A stretch of 64,000 bases of DNA from Paraphoma chrysanthemicola (taxonomy: Eukaryota > Ascomycota > Dothideomycetes > Pleosporales > Phaeosphaeriaceae): NCBI GenBank assembly GCA_020744225.1, contig JAGMWG010000006.1, positions 1,896,665 to 1,960,664 of the forward strand, written 5' to 3'. Below, in pieces: positions 11,936-24,601 of this stretch. Both the position numbers and the translations under genes were made by a program. The notes under the pieces are model-generated. The model was given only the letters and a program-made list of their open reading frames with translations. It was not told where the DNA came from and made no database searches. How positions within the stretch are numbered: the first letter of the stretch is position 1; every line of letters begins with the position of its first letter.

Positions 11936-12996
11936 ATGGGCGCCGCGCCTCCCCGCCCCACCGTCCTCCCCCGCGGCTGCGAATTCGTTAACGCAACCTG
12001 CCCCGTCGAAGCCACCATCTACGGCTACTACCCATCTCTCCCCGCCAACGCGGCTTTCGCTGGCTTCTTCGGCATAGCTGCTCTCCTCCACATCTTCTAC
12101 GGCATCCGGTACAAGACCTGGAGCTACATGTTCGCCATCAGTCTCGGGTGCGTGGCTGAATGCGTCGGCTACGTCGGGCGCGTGATGATGAATGACAATC
12201 CGTGGAACGACATGGCGTTTAATATCCAGGTCGTTTTACTTATTTTCGCGCCCTCGTTTCTTGCTGCGGGGATCTATCTCACGCTCAAGCACATCGTGCT
12301 ACAATTCGGGGCAGATTGGTCGCGACTCCGGCCTGGGTGGTATACCTGGATATTCGTGTGCTGCGACGTGAGCAGTCTTGCGATGCAGAGTGCTGGAGGC
12401 GCGATGGCGGCGATGGCAGATCCGGGCGAGAAGATTGGGGATATTGGTACGAATCTGATGATTGCGGGGATTATTTGGCAGGTTGTTAGTAAGTTGCGCA
12501 CTTCATGGGATTCCCTGGATTGATACTAATGGTCATGATAGTTCTGGTTATATTCGCGCTCATTGTTGCGGAGTACAGCTATCGCACGTGGAAGCGGCGC
12601 AATATTCTAACGCACGATGCGCTTCAACTCTGGGCTTCACGGTCGTTCAAGCTGTACTGCGGCGCAGTATGTGCAGCATACCTATTCATCCTCGTTCGCT
12701 GCGCATACCGCATTCCCGAACTCCTCGGTGGCTGGGGCGGCGAGTTGATGCGCATTGAGATTGAGTTCATCATCCTCGAGGGTGTCATGATCTGTCTGTG
12801 TGTCCTGGCGCAGACGGTCTTCCATCCAGGAAAGTATTTCCCGGCACTGGCCAGCCAGGGGAAGCAGAAGCATACGCGGGTCAAGACGGTGGACGATGCC
12901 GAGATGGAGCCGCTGGGAAGTTATGAGGAGGTTAGGCCGGCGGGGAGATATGCAGACGAGAGGACAGGAAGACGATATGAAGATATGCGGAATTGA
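11936..12996 (+). CDS. RTA1-like seven-helix membrane protein
   Basis: Two exons, 11936-12488 and 12542-12996, are joined by a 53-bp intron (GTAAGT...ATAG) to give 335 residues. Seven hydrophobic segments fit the RTA1-like/lipid-translocating exporter family; the CVAECVGYVGRVMM stretch and the LIVAEYSYRTWKRR region are typical of it. The tail is hydrophilic and Arg/Glu-rich and probably cytoplasmic. Family members sit in plasma or vacuolar membranes and are linked to lipid movement and to resistance to 7-aminocholesterol and other stresses. The substrate here is unknown. Confidence 0.9.
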
Positions 12997-13448
12997 TGAG
13001 GTGCATGTTTCGGATGAGGGAACGGGAAAGTGGTAATGAGCAACTGTTGGATGCGAGGGTATGTGGCCGACTTTGAGAAAGTGTGATAAGAAAGTAAATG
13101 GCAGATAGAGACGATTCATATAGACACAATCTTTGACGTTCGAGTCGATGTCTACCTTCCCATAGTGCTGTGGCAAGTCCGGACGAAGCGCAAGGTAGAG
13201 ACGTGCGAACCGTGTTTATGTTAGCTTCAAGCATCGGACTCTTTTGTCATAATTAACGGGAAGGGAAAAAAATAGTCTACGGCGAATTTGAGACAGATGT
13301 AGCGAAGTGATCGTATAATCCGCGCCTGAGTTGGAGCAACACCAGCAAAAGGAAGTCATGTGAGGTCGCGACAGACGTTGGGGTCCGGTCGCGAAAAAAG
13401 GCGTCGCGCCGTCAACGTCGGAATTTCCCCTACATCACCCCCGCACCC
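12997..13448. other. Intergenic region upstream of ARP6
   Basis: About 450 bp holding the RTA1-like 3' flank and the ARP6 promoter. No conserved element recognised. Confidence 0.4.
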
Positions 13449-14838
13449 ATGATGCCACCCAAAGGATCGCGCAAGTCAGCAGCAGCAGCACCAAACAGAA
13501 CACTGGTTCTCGACAACGGCGCATACACTATCAAAGCTGGTATCGTCTCCAGCGCGACCGCAGAGCCCTCCTACGATGATTGTCGCGTGATACCCAACTG
13601 CATCGCGCGCAGTACTCGCGACAAATGCACATATGTCGCCTCGGAGCTGGACGACTGCAAGGACTTTGGCGAGCTTGCATTCAGACGGCCGGTAGAGAAA
13701 GGCTTCATTGTGAATTGGGAAGCGGAGAAGGCTGTCTGGGAGCATGAGTTCATGGGTGGTGTGGTGGGCGAAGGGCTGAGGGTAGGTGTTCGCGAGTGAC
13801 AATTGCATGGAAGCCAAGAGGCTCACAAGTGCACAGTGTGATCCCAAGGAGACGAATCTCCTGTTGACCGAGAAGCCCAACTGCCCAAAGGAGCTACAGA
13901 AGAACTGCGACGAGATTGTCTTTGAGCAATTCGAGTTTGCGTCCTACTACCGCTGCGTGGGCCCGCGTCTCAATGCCTACCATAGCGCCGACACGACGAC
14001 TCTCTCCGCACTACCACAGGAATGCCTGCTCATCATCGATACCTCATTCTCAGACACGACTATACTACCACTCTATAATGGCAAGCTCCTACAGTCGGCT
14101 GTGCGGCGGCTGACGGTTGGCGGCAAGCTTCTGACCAACTACCTCAAAGAGCTGGCATCGCTTCGGCACTACAACTTGATGGAGGAGACATATCTGATGA
14201 ACGAGATCAAGGAGGCGATATCGTATGTTGCTCCATCCGCGCAGTACTTTGCCAAGGACTTGGAGCGAACATGGAAGGGACGTCTGGGCAACAAGCGGGA
14301 ACTCGACTCAAGCGTCGTGGTCGACTATGTTCTCCCGGACTACGAGACGGCGATACATGGCCATGCCAGACCGCACGACCCTGTTAGGTCAAGTATGCGA
14401 CGAGGTCTACAGCCGCTGCAGGGACCGCGAGAGGATCTACTGCCCATGGGTAACGAGCGCTTTGCAGTGCCAGAGCTGCTATTCAATCCTTCAGATATCG
14501 GCATACAGGAAGAGGGCATACCCGGCGCGGTGATGGAGTCCATGAGGGGTCTGCCCGAGGCTTTGCGTGTGGGCATGCTGGCAAACGTGGTCGTGGTGGG
14601 AGGTAACTCGCTCATCACGGGCTTCATTGAGAGACTAGAGGCGGAGCTGAGGGCACTTGTACCGGCACAGTATTTACTGAACATCTCAAAGGCGGAAGAC
14701 CCGATCAAGCACACATGGCTGGGCGCGGCAAGGTTTGCCAGCCAGCCGGAACTACTGAAAGAGGTGTTGGTAGACAAGGCGGAGTACGATGAGAGAGGCT
14801 CGACGTGGCTGCTGAAGAAGTTCTCTGGAGATAGATGA
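13449..14838 (+). CDS. ARP6: Actin-related protein Arp6
   Basis: Two exons, 13449-13781 and 13837-14838 (55-bp intron), give 444 residues, the usual size for fungal Arp6. The actin fold is clear: TLVLDNGAYTIKAG at the N-terminus, CDPKETNLLLTE after the intron, the VFEQFEFASYYRC segment characteristic of Arp6, and VVVGGNSLITGFIERLEAEL with KHTWLGAARFA near the end. Arp6 is a nuclear subunit of the SWR1 complex, which exchanges H2A for H2A.Z. Two Met codons in tandem at 13449 and 13452 leave the exact start open by one residue. Confidence 0.93.
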
Positions 14839-15017
14839 TACCCTGAATATCCATGCAACAGTTAAAGTACGAGGACTTTGTATTACACTGTGGAATTTTT
14901 GGTGTTCGGCGCTTTCGTGATGCTGATTGGCTGCAGCTCGGCGGCGCGTTAGCGTAGTTCACGACTTGATGTCAAGAGAATTTACCGAACAGCTACCATC
15001 TCCACGTCTCGACCCCA

Positions 15018-17026
15018 ATGCGTCGAATACCGCGCCCTTCACGGGCAATTGATCCCCCATCGTCTCTTCACACATCATCACGGCACCGAATAACGCCCTC
15101 GCCGTGCCGCGCAGCCGTCGCACCCTGCACGCACACGCGAACGTCGACCGCCGCCTTCTCCACCACCTCCGCCAACGCCTTCCTCCTACCCGGCAAGCAG
15201 GACAAGAAGAAGCATCAACAGTTTGTGCGAAAATGGCAGAAGCGACTGCTTGGCGACTCGGAGCCCATCGGCGCGCACGTAGATCCGTATGATCCTACTT
15301 CACCAGTGCGAATCGCCCCAGAGGAGCAGGGTGAATACGAAGAAGTGCTAGATGAGGAGGTAGAGAGACATTCAAGAACTGCATATGTCCCCGCGGAAAA
15401 GACCAATGCGAGTAGACCTGGGTTGAAGCTGATGCGTGTGGGCGGAGAGGCGTGGCTCGACCAGAAGCGCGAGGTGGAATTGGCCCAGGAGTTTGAGAAG
15501 CTCACTTGCCGCACATACACGCCATTGACTTTGGGTCTCGCCGAGGAAATTGAATCGTTGACAGGTTCCCCATACACGACGCGAGCGGGCAGTTCATTGA
15601 CGCCAGAGGAACTGGACGATGTACACGCGGCGACTGGTCGGCCGTACACAGACTATGAGTACGTCGAGCGGTGCAGTGAGTTGCGAGCGATGTATGCTGA
15701 CACACCGCAGCTTTGGACTTCACCGAAAAATCGCTGCACGCAAAGATCTTCCAGGTCGGTTCGTACAAGCTGTAGCTGAAGTCTACACCCTAAAACAGGC
15801 CGGCTTGGACCCAGATCTAGCGAAGCTGCCAAATCGTGGCGTTTACTCGTCACAGCAGATTCCGCCATGGGTTAATGACATCAAGCTTCGCACAAATGAC
15901 GTCGGGGAGCTAGCCCTCACCTACCCAGTGGATATGAGTGCAGAGGAGATTCTTGAACAGATGCAGAGGACGCCAGAGTGGGAAGCAGCGCAGACACTGG
16001 AAGAAGCAGAGCTGTATGTGGCCGAGGGTGAGGCGCTTCTAGCTGAAGCTGAAGCAGCTGATCATCTAGACCCTGTCCTGCCACAAGAAACGCAACCCAC
16101 CATGGACCCGGCTACGCCGTCATTCAAGCGAGCAGCTGTCGTCAAGATTGACCCCGAGAAGAAACCATTCGACTTCATGTCGAATCGTCCAGTGCCACGA
16201 GAGAAGCCTGTCGAGCCTGTCAAGGTCGAAGCAGTGCCTGAGACTACACAACCTACTGGTCCGTCACCATCACGCATCGCTGAGCTGGTCACAGCTTTCG
16301 AAACCTCGCAGGCGGCTGTGAGCGACATTCGGCACTCAGTCCTGGAGCACAGATCGCAGCGTCTGGCTCAAGACATTGCGGCCCTCAGGAAAGCCATTCG
16401 GCAAAGCACGCCTTCCACATATGGTGCTGCAGAGGTGAAGTGGCGTCAAGTACCCATCACTGATCTCTCTGTCAAGTTTGCCGTGAGTCTGATGTGCCCT
16501 ACTTCGATGTACCAGGAAGCTAATTGTGACGCAGATCTTCAAGCGCGTCTTCCAACTCACTGGCCTCCGACTTTCCGATTCACAATTGACAGCAAGCAAG
16601 ACACTTGGTGATCTCTATCGTCACCTCTGCGATGCGGCCAAGCCGAAGCCGAAGAGCCTACACAGTGCCATCTACCTGGAGGGCCACAAGGCACGAGAAC
16701 GCGCGAAGCAGCGTGAAGGAGTCACAGGCACCTCCAAATCGAGAGCTGATCTGGGCGATCTTATCACACTTGGCAACGTGCAAATCCGCCGCGTCGAGCC
16801 TGACAAGGCCGAAAAGCGCACAAAGACGGGCGTGCAAAAGGTCATCAACTATGCGCTATGGGAACGTGGCCTGACCAATGGCACTGCGCGGAAGCCCAAG
16901 CAGCCCTCCTCAGGGAAGGGCCCGCGTGTTCTTGAAGGAACTTGGCAGATTCCTGAATTTGGACAACCGGTGTCGAGTAAGACGATGGCCATGTTGGCGA
17001 AGAAGCGACGGTCGTTGGAGCAGTGA
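15018..17026 (+). CDS. Mitochondrial large-subunit ribosomal protein mL50
   Basis: Three exons, 15018-15658, 15711-16482 and 16535-17026, encode 634 residues. The first intron (52 bp, GTACGT...GCAG) was placed by phase: it is the only donor found joining the N-terminal frame to the FGLHRKIAARKDLPGRFVQA frame. The N-terminus is Arg/Ser-rich without acidic residues, as in a mitochondrial presequence. The C-terminal third carries the mL50 (MRP-L50) domain around IFKRVFQLTGLRLSDSQLTA. The middle is acidic and low-complexity, as in the long fungal versions. It would act in the mitochondrial 54S subunit. Confidence 0.85.
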
Positions 17027-17525
17027 TTGGAACACAAGTGAGGAGCGCGAGAGCATGGCTTGTAGAAACATGTACAATATAGACAGCGTGTGCCACTCTA
17101 GTGGACAAGTGTCTTATGCTGCTTAAATCAATCAAGAATCAAACCACGCTACATGCTTCAACCCTTTGCTTACGTGCTAGAGTAGTCCCAGTCGATAAGG
17201 CTCGATTTTGGGCGAACGAGGAAACACTCGGGGATAGGATCAAATGTGGCACGCATGGATCAGGATGTGAATGTACATTTACCCGTATGGCACCGGAGTG
17301 CTGCTTTCGCACTTCTATTAACCGCAGTCAATCCTTCCGAATGGTGGTGCCACGACCAGCTGTTGGCAGTTGTCCTGGGACCAGATGGTAAGCGACGGAG
17401 TCACTGCAGCATACATGACAACTTCGCTACCGCTTGGTCCGCGTACCTGCTATATCTGCTTGCGCGTCTCGAATGAGGAAGCTGATCGCAATTAGCATTC
17501 ATCACCACCCATTCACCCTCAAGAC
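17027..17525. other. Intergenic between convergent genes
   Basis: About 500 bp between the 3' ends of the mL50 and Per1 genes. No gene, repeat or RNA seen. Confidence 0.4.
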
Positions 17526-18525
17526 TTACTTGTACCACAGCACCGTCGGCACCACAGTGCCCAAATGCCACAAACTATGCGCATCAATCATGCCTCTCCA
17601 CGGTGCAAAATCCAACAACTCCATACTCATCGCCACAATAATCCACGCCACACACAACCCCGGCCACACCGCCCACGTCCGCCCAATCTTCCGGTACTGC
17701 ACAACACTAAACCCGCTCCACAGCAGATTCGCAATAATCCCCACCGCCACATTCGCTGCCATGTTGTACGTGTAATCCCACCGCCACAGGGATAAATACC
17801 CAACATGCAGCAAATACAGCACCACACACATCGCCGTCCACAACCTCAACACGCTCCTCTTCCGCGGCTCGTTCACATCCAGCCTAAACACTCTGATGGG
17901 CGCATAATACAGCCCGTAAAGCACATTTGCGCCCGCAGCAAAATAGTCCAATTTCTCCGTCACCCCGAAATCTCTCGTGTGGAAAATCATACTAAAACCC
18001 CAACTCGCCAGCCCCACGTACCCGAACAGCAAATAATACCAGCGTAGCGTATAACTCCCCGGGATATGTGTCCGGAGCTGCGACATGCCCCAATCGTGCG
18101 CCAGGTAGTTGAATAGGCTGAAGATTACGCTGAAGGGCTCTTGCATGCCCATGAAGCGGTAAAAGGGCCATTTTCCGTGGTATTGCAACACGGGGGTCTG
18201 GTAAGGTGGATCGCGCGCGAGGCGCGAGGTCGTGTGGATGTGTTGGCATGTGTAGTCGCATTCGGCGGGGCATGTCCAGAGGAGGAGGCGGCGGTGGAAG
18301 GGGATGGGGGTTGGGGGGTTGGAAGCACAGTTTACTGTTTCGCAGACCTGGTGGGTGTGGTTAGCTTCGAAGTTCGAGATGCAAGACATTGGGAGCTGGA
18401 GATTGACTTACTTGCACGCAGTCGCGGAATTCGTGGGAGCGGTCGCCTTGGGATGCATTGGCGAGTGCGATAAAGAGGGTAAGGATAGTGAGGATGCGCC
18501 AGACAGGCGCGAGTCGGGGCTTCAT
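17526..18525 (-). CDS. PER1: Per1-family GPI-anchor remodelling protein
   Basis: Exon 1 (18412-18525) encodes a signal peptide (MKPRLAPVWRILTILTLFIA) and the conserved start of the luminal Cys-rich part ending DCVQ. Exon 2 (17526-18347) continues with VCETVNC, CPAECDYTCQH and then seven membrane spans; the total is 311 residues. Motifs match Per1/PGAP3: GKWPFYRFMGMQEPFSVIFS, an FHTRD motif, the LDYFAAGANVLYGLY segment and a C-terminal DAHSLWHLGT. In yeast Per1 acts in the ER to remove the sn-2 acyl chain of GPI lipids. A full set of conserved His/Asp residues is present, so it should be active. The intron is 64 bp. Confidence 0.93.
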
Positions 18526-19078
18526 TGGTGCTAGGGCGGTTGTGTGGTTGCCATGTGGTGGGTTTGTGGTCACAACGGTTCGCGTGTTTGGAGTGGAGGG
18601 ATCGACAGGGACCACTTGGCGGGCTGCGGGAATCGGAACGCCACTGGATGTTACAACACCGCATTGCAGCCTCACCTCATCTTCCGACTAATTAAGTTCG
18701 AGAAGCAGTCAAAGAGCTATCGATTGCGCTGTATTGCGTCTACTCGCTGAGTCTCGTGAAATTCCAAGTTGCACATCTAAGATCTATGATTCATTCCTGA
18801 ATGGTTGGCATCGGCGATGTCAGCGGTTTCGACGTGCAAGTAGAGCTCTTGCCTACCTCAAGCGGCATCATGTTGAACTCGAAAGCGGCAAATGTGAGAA
18901 CACGCGATTGTGTCTTGGCCCAATGTGTCGAGATGCTCAACCAAGCGATAATAAATGATGACGATCTCTCACCTTCCTATCCAGGTTACGAGAGGCCATC
19001 CTTGCGGGGTTTGCGTGACGATAACAACTTGCCTTTCTACATCTATCTCAGTCGTCGATTTGAACCCAAGTATTCGAT
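18526..19078. other. Divergent intergenic region
   Basis: About 550 bp between the Per1 start and the start of the secreted propeller gene, presumably holding both promoters. No box could be named with confidence. Confidence 0.4.
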
Positions 19079-20146
19079 ATGTGGTATCAGACATCCTTTG
19101 TCACGGCGCTTCTCGCATGGACATCATGCACGACTAGCCTGCCAAACGACTACCCGACCTCTCCTCCATCGTTGAAATGGACTATCACGCCAACAAACAG
19201 CACGCGACAATTCCGTGGCCTGTCGCCCGTGTCTGACAAAGTCGTCTGGGTATCAGGCACAGCTGGCACAGTGTTACGTACCAACAACGGCGGATCATCA
19301 TGGGTCAATGTCTCCCCAAACCTTCTTCCTGAAAACGCGACTACATTTGAGTTTCGCGATATCCAAGCCTACTCAGCGAAGGTGGCCGTCATCCTCTCAA
19401 TTGGCGAAGGCAATGCTTCGCGCATCTACTTGACCCGCGATGGCGGCAAGAGCTGGAAACCCACCTTCATCAACTCCGAGACCACCGCATTTTACGACTG
19501 TATGGCGTTTGAGAATGAGCGACACGGCTTAGCCATGAGCGACCCCGTGGACGGCAAGTTCAGACTTATCGAGACCTGGAATGGTGGCGCCAGCTGGGAC
19601 ATCGTCGACCCTGCAGGTATGCCGGCAGCACTAACAGGCGAGTTCGGCTTCGCAGCCTCAGGGACGTGCATCGAAGCCGCTGCTGGGCGCTGGTACATTG
19701 CATCTGGTGGCGTCGACCCTGGCCGCATCTTCCGCAGCAACAATGGAAAGGACTGGAAAGTGAGCAACAGCTCTATCACAGGCGGTGCAGCAGCCGGTGT
19801 ATTCTCTGTACGCTTCCGCGATGCAAAGCACGGTGTTGCCGTGGGAGGCGACTATCAGAAGCCAATTGGCAATTTCAATATTTCATCGTGGTCACGAGAT
19901 GGCGGCGTAACGTGGATTGCGTCGGAGAGCTTTCCTGGCGGATATCGCTCCGGTATTTCTTGGGTTCCAGGGCGGAAAGAGATGGCCGTCGCTGTTGGCA
20001 CTTCAGGATCCGATGTCACTTTTGACGGGGGCAGGAATTGGCGCGCTATCGACAATGGGACATTCGACGCGGTGGAGTGCGTGGAGAAGAAGCTGTGCTG
20101 GGCGTCGGGGTCGAGAGGTCGAGTTGCACGTTTGGACTTTGCTTGA
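19079..20146 (+). CDS. Secreted BNR/Asp-box beta-propeller protein
   Basis: A single exon of 355 residues. Residues 1-20 look like a signal peptide ending near SCTTS. Several Asp-box-like motifs follow at regular spacing: TNNGGSSWVNV, TRDGGKSWKPT, WNGGASWDIV, SNNGKDWKV, SRDGGVTWIA and FDGGRNWRAI. This spacing and the WVSGTAGTVLRT start fit the Ycf48/BNR-repeat type of propeller seen in fungal secreted 'oxidoreductase' entries. No sialidase catalytic set (Arg triad with FRIP) is evident, so an enzymatic role is not supported. It is probably extracellular, with several N-glycosylation sites. Confidence 0.85.
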   Translation: MWYQTSFVTALLAWTSCTTSLPNDYPTSPPSLKWTITPTNSTRQFRGLSPVSDKVVWVSGTAGTVLRTNNGGSSWVNVSPNLLPENATTFEFRDIQAYSAKVAVILSIGEGNASRIYLTRDGGKSWKPTFINSETTAFYDCMAFENERHGLAMSDPVDGKFRLIETWNGGASWDIVDPAGMPAALTGEFGFAASGTCIEAAAGRWYIASGGVDPGRIFRSNNGKDWKVSNSSITGGAAAGVFSVRFRDAKHGVAVGGDYQKPIGNFNISSWSRDGGVTWIASESFPGGYRSGISWVPGRKEMAVAVGTSGSDVTFDGGRNWRAIDNGTFDAVECVEKKLCWASGSRGRVARLDFA

Positions 20147-21093
20147 GGCTGGACCGTGGGTGTTTGCAGCTCGACTTCATCTATCTCCCAACTGCAAACC
20201 TGATGCTGACGGCACTGATGGACAGAGTTCCGAATCCCACTCACCATCAACTTCCGGTATCCGGAGTTGGTACATACATTTGATGACACGATGAAAAGCA
20301 CACAACAAAAGTAATCCCTATTCGCACTACTTGTCGTGTTGTTTTTGGTACCTGCATCGCGCACCTCGCTAAATCGCTAAAGCCACGTGCCAACGCGCTT
20401 GACAGGCGTTAGCGCAAATGCCATGTTCTAGCCCTCGCTCCGCGCCTTTCTCCTAACGCCCACATTCAAGCCACAACCGCCCACAATGAACCCCTGACAA
20501 CAACAGAACGATAAGTCCTCGTTGCGAATTCGCGCAAGAAGCTGGTCAATTGAAGACCCATCCGGTCGAAGGTAGCCTCAGAACACACCTCGCCCGACTT
20601 CACCCTCGCAAAACGACAGCGGGCAACAATACCTCTAGTGACATATCCTGTGATGTAGATGCAGCTTCCAAGACGTCCAATTATCTACCAGCTTGCCAGT
20701 TGCACCGCCACGCCGCCAACAGACTTTGGGGCGGGTTTCCTAAGGCTGCTGTGCTATTTAAAATGAGGTGCACCCCTAAGCGGATGTCTGGGCACCGCAA
20801 TGCGGCAAGGCGATCGCTTGCTCACTACAGTTGTATACTAGATTGACGAGACTTCACGTACCATCACAGCCAGCCCAAGTTGCTTTGCTCGGACCCGCCG
20901 ACATTTCGATAGTCTGTGCCATGCGCTTTACGAGTCGGTGCTGTTACAACCCCAACATCACAAACATGCTAAATAGACCTTTGCTTCCTGATCTGGTGTT
21001 TGCACGCTCCTTTCGTCGCAGTCTTTCACCACAGTCGCTCATTGCATCATTTCATACTTACCCCAGTCATTCTTTATCACACTCGTTACTAAT
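20147..21093. other. Intergenic, no gene seen
   Basis: About 950 bp with only short frames. The final part is pyrimidine-rich just before the protease gene, consistent with a promoter and 5' leader. Confidence 0.4.
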
Positions 21094-24000
21094 ATGTGGC
21101 ACCAACCTGGTGCTGTGGCACTGACACTGCTGTCAGCTGTCACGCTCGTCACCGCCCAAGAATGCCCTCCGGGCTACGCGAAGGCAGGCAAGGTCACGTG
21201 GGTGGACTGCCCCACGGAGTTCAATGACGGTCTCCAGTGCTCCACCTTGGAAGTCCCTGCCGACTGGACGAGCCCGAGTTCTGGTGAGAAGATCAAGCTC
21301 CGTCTTGTCCGACAGCCAGCAGATAATCCCGATGCAAAATCCATCATCATCAACCCAGGTGGGCCTGGAGAGAGCGGTATCAAGTCAGTCGTTGATGGCG
21401 GCACCGGCTACCAGGCTGTGGTAGGCACTGGTTTCCACATCATTGGCTTCGACCCACGGTAATTTGTCGACACAGTCCTACGCTGAAGATGGCGCTAATA
21501 AGTCTCAGTGGTGTCGGCCTTACCACTCCGTATGTTTGTCGTGAAGCGGAAGAGGACAGTGGTCTTTACAACTCCAGCGCAGGTCTTCAAGCTGCATTCA
21601 ACTACAACCTAGCGCAGGGGAAGAAGTGCGCCGATGCCAAACTCAAGTCTGACTTGATCGGAACCGCCTTCGTCGCTCGCGATATCAAAGCAATTGCGGA
21701 GGCTCTCGGAGAAGATGGCTTGATCCGCTACTGGGGTTTTTCATATGGCACACTTCTGGGAGCCACCCTCGCTGCCATGTTTCCTGAAAAAATGGACCGC
21801 GTCATTCTCGACGGCAATATCAACCCGACTGACTACTACCGCGGCCTGTATGTATGTCCTGCTAAGGCCCCACACAATAACTAACAATACCTCATAGGGG
21901 TCAAGAGGGTTCTGCCGATTTTGACAGGGCTGTCAGGCGCTTCTTTGACCAGTGTGCTGAAGCTGGGCCTGAATTCTGTGCTGTCGCGCTTGCCGGACAG
22001 AATGGCGCTGCTCTCCTGAAGAAGTATGATGACTTTCTGGCCAAAATCAACTACGGCCCTGGACGACAACTTCGCCAAGAATTTCAAGACGCGCTGTACT
22101 TGAAGAATGCGACTCATTGGACTTTGTTTGCTAAGCGGTTGGACCACTATTATACGGATGCATCGGCTTTGGGAAAGCGATCCCTTTCCAAACGACAGTC
22201 CGCCTTAGATTGGCAGCCTGATTACGAACCCATAGACACCGATCTTGCGATCACCGGTATCTCCTGTGGCGACGTCATCACTCGTTACGCTGGCTCTCCC
22301 GAAAACTTCAAGTCATGGCTTTCGATCTACCAAAGAACAAGCAAGTACGGCGGCGATATCGCTATCAACCTGCTCTACTCCTGCTCCACCTGGCAAGTCA
22401 ACGCAAAGGAAAGATTCGCGGGTACATTCAGCGGCATCAAGACCTTGAAACCAATCTTGTTCCTCAACTCCCAGTACGACCCGGTCACGCCCCTTATTTC
22501 GGCCCAAAATTCTGCTATGGGTTTCGTGGGTGCCAGGGTTCTCGTGAGCTCTGGCGTTGGAGTAAGTAGCCCATGTTGCAACTCGTGCCCACGTGACGCT
22601 GACCAAGTTTAGCATTGTACAAGCGCAAATGAATCGCCCGAGCTTAACGCTGTGATGAAGACGTATATGATCGAGGGCAAATTCCCAGCAACGAATGCAG
22701 TTTACACACCGAAAGTCAAGAACGTCTTCAAAACGAACGCAAAGCGTACTTTGAACGGCCCATCGCTCAGCCGCCGCAACGTCGAGGTTCCTTCATTCTT
22801 TAAGGATGAGGCACATGTAGCGAAGCGCGCCGAGTCCACTCCAGTTGGATGCACCAAGATTGCCGCCTCATCTACTCCGGTCGCTTCGGCAAGCTCTTCG
22901 GCCCGCCCGTCCTCGAGCTCAGTTGCTCATTTGACCTCAAGCCCGGTTGTTCATGTGTCTTCCACTCCAGCTGCGTCCTCAAGCTCGGCAGCCCACGTAT
23001 CTTCAAGCTCCGTTGCCCACGCGTCCACGAGCTCCGCTGCTCACGCATCGTCGAGTTCCGTCGCCCATGTGTCTTCAAGCTCCGCTGCTCACGCATCTTC
23101 GAGCTCTGTAGTTCATGCATCGAGTTCCGTTCCTCACGTCTCGTCGAGCTCCATCGCTCATGCGTCTTCGAGCGCCGACCACGTCTCCTCCAGTTCCATC
23201 GTCCATGCCTCTTCAAGCTCAGCAGAGCATGCTTCTTCCAGCGCGATCAGTCACGCTACGTCGGTGTCCATATCTGAACACGTTTCAGCGACACCCTCTG
23301 CTAGCAGCCACGCTGACCTGAGTTCTTCCGTCGACCAAGGCTCCGCCTCCAGCTCGGCGGCAGTACACATTTCATCCGATGCCCCATCATCAAGCCCTGT
23401 TCAGTCTAGCGGCCATTATGTCCCCAGCATAACTCCTGCTTCTGCACCAACTGGTCCTACACCACTTTCTTATGCCTCGTACTTCGTTCCCGGTTCATAC
23501 CCAGCACCACCCGCTTCCTCCATTCTTTCGTATCCTTCAGTCTACCAGCCCTACGATAGCGCAAGCAGCGCAGTCCGCTACGGAGATTACTCTGCCTCCA
23601 CTTCAAGCATTGGTGGATACAACGACTACCCGCCTTCCAGATCTACCGCCCAGGTTTACGACCAGTACTCTGCCTCCACTTCAAGCATTGGTGGATACAA
23701 CGACTACCCGCCGTCAAGATCCACCGCACAGGTCTACGACCAGTACGATAACTCTTATCCCACCACCAGTACTCCTTGCCCAACTCCGGCATGGTCATCT
23801 CAGCCAGGCTACATTCCATACACAAAGACATACACGACAACAACGGTGCAGACCATCACCGAATGCCGCCGCAACGATAAGGCCTGCCCGCTCAATACGG
23901 CTACACGAACTGCATACATCACCGAGACCAAGACTGCCACCACTGTTATCGCCATCCCGACCACGACTGTATACGTCACTAAGGTTGTAGACGTCTGCTC

Positions 24001-24601
24001 CACAGGCTTGACCACCAAGACTGCCACTGTCACGCAGACATGCAACGCTGGTTGCACGACACGTGTGACGGGTGTTCCACAGGGCTACACCACCACGGTG
24101 AAATACTGCGATGCATGTGCCACGCCGTCCACGGTCACAGTCACCTACTGTACTGCATGCGCCAACCAAGCCTCCGCCACGCCCGTCAAGGGCACACCAC
24201 TCTCGGTCCCATCAAAGCCTTCCACCATCCCGTCAAAGCCATCTTCAATCGCGAAGCCATCGTCCGCCTCTTCCATCCAAGGCTACGGTCCGCCACCAAG
24301 CTCCAAGCCCGTTGTAGGCACACCGTCTGTCCCATCGAAGCCCTCCAATCCTCCTGTCTACGACACCCCAGTCGTGAAGAGCACCCCAACCACTAATGCA
24401 GCATCGACTCCGTCGAAGCCTACGACCCTTCAGTCGAACGTTGCTTCGACGGGTGTGTATTTCTGCACGGGAACCAACTGTGTCGCGACGCCTACTCGTT
24501 CGCAGCCAGCGCAGTTTACAGGCTCTGCCTCGCGCGCTGATAGTCCCTTTTCCTTTACGATGCTTGCAGTCTTTTCTCTTGTAGGCATTGTTTTACTATA
24601 G
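21094..24601 (+). CDS. TAP-like serine peptidase fused to mucin-like GPI tail
   Basis: Four exons, 21094-21458, 21509-21847, 21898-22561 and 22613-24601, encode 1,118 residues. A signal peptide (ending VTAQ) precedes an alpha/beta-hydrolase of the tripeptidyl-aminopeptidase (TAP-like) family: the oxyanion region NPGGPGESG, nucleophile GFSYGT (Ser ~200), acid in SQYDPVTP (Asp ~429) and His in GHCTS (~457). The catalytic half is complete. From about residue 543 to 720 the chain is Ser/Ala/Val/His-rich repeats (AHVSSSSVAHASSSS type). Next come two 26-residue Tyr/Gly repeats, a Thr/Cys-rich part with CTTRVT- and TVTYCTACA-like motifs, a Pro/Lys/Ser-rich linker, and a hydrophobic C-terminus (MLAVFSLVGIVLL) after small residues, typical of GPI anchoring. 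The product is probably a wall- or membrane-anchored peptidase. Confidence 0.88.
22860..23400 (+). repeat. Intragenic Ser-rich repeat array
   Basis: Imperfect short repeats encoding SSSxAHxSS units fill this part of the protease gene. The pattern is heavily O-glycosylatable and, at DNA level, prone to slippage. Confidence 0.75.
23588..23743 (+). repeat. Two tandem 78-bp coding repeats
   Basis: The block starting at 23588 recurs at 23666 with very few changes, encoding two copies of a 26-residue unit (YSASTSSIGGYNDYPPSRS plus AQVYD). A 78-bp step keeps the frame. A partial third unit precedes it. Confidence 0.8.
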
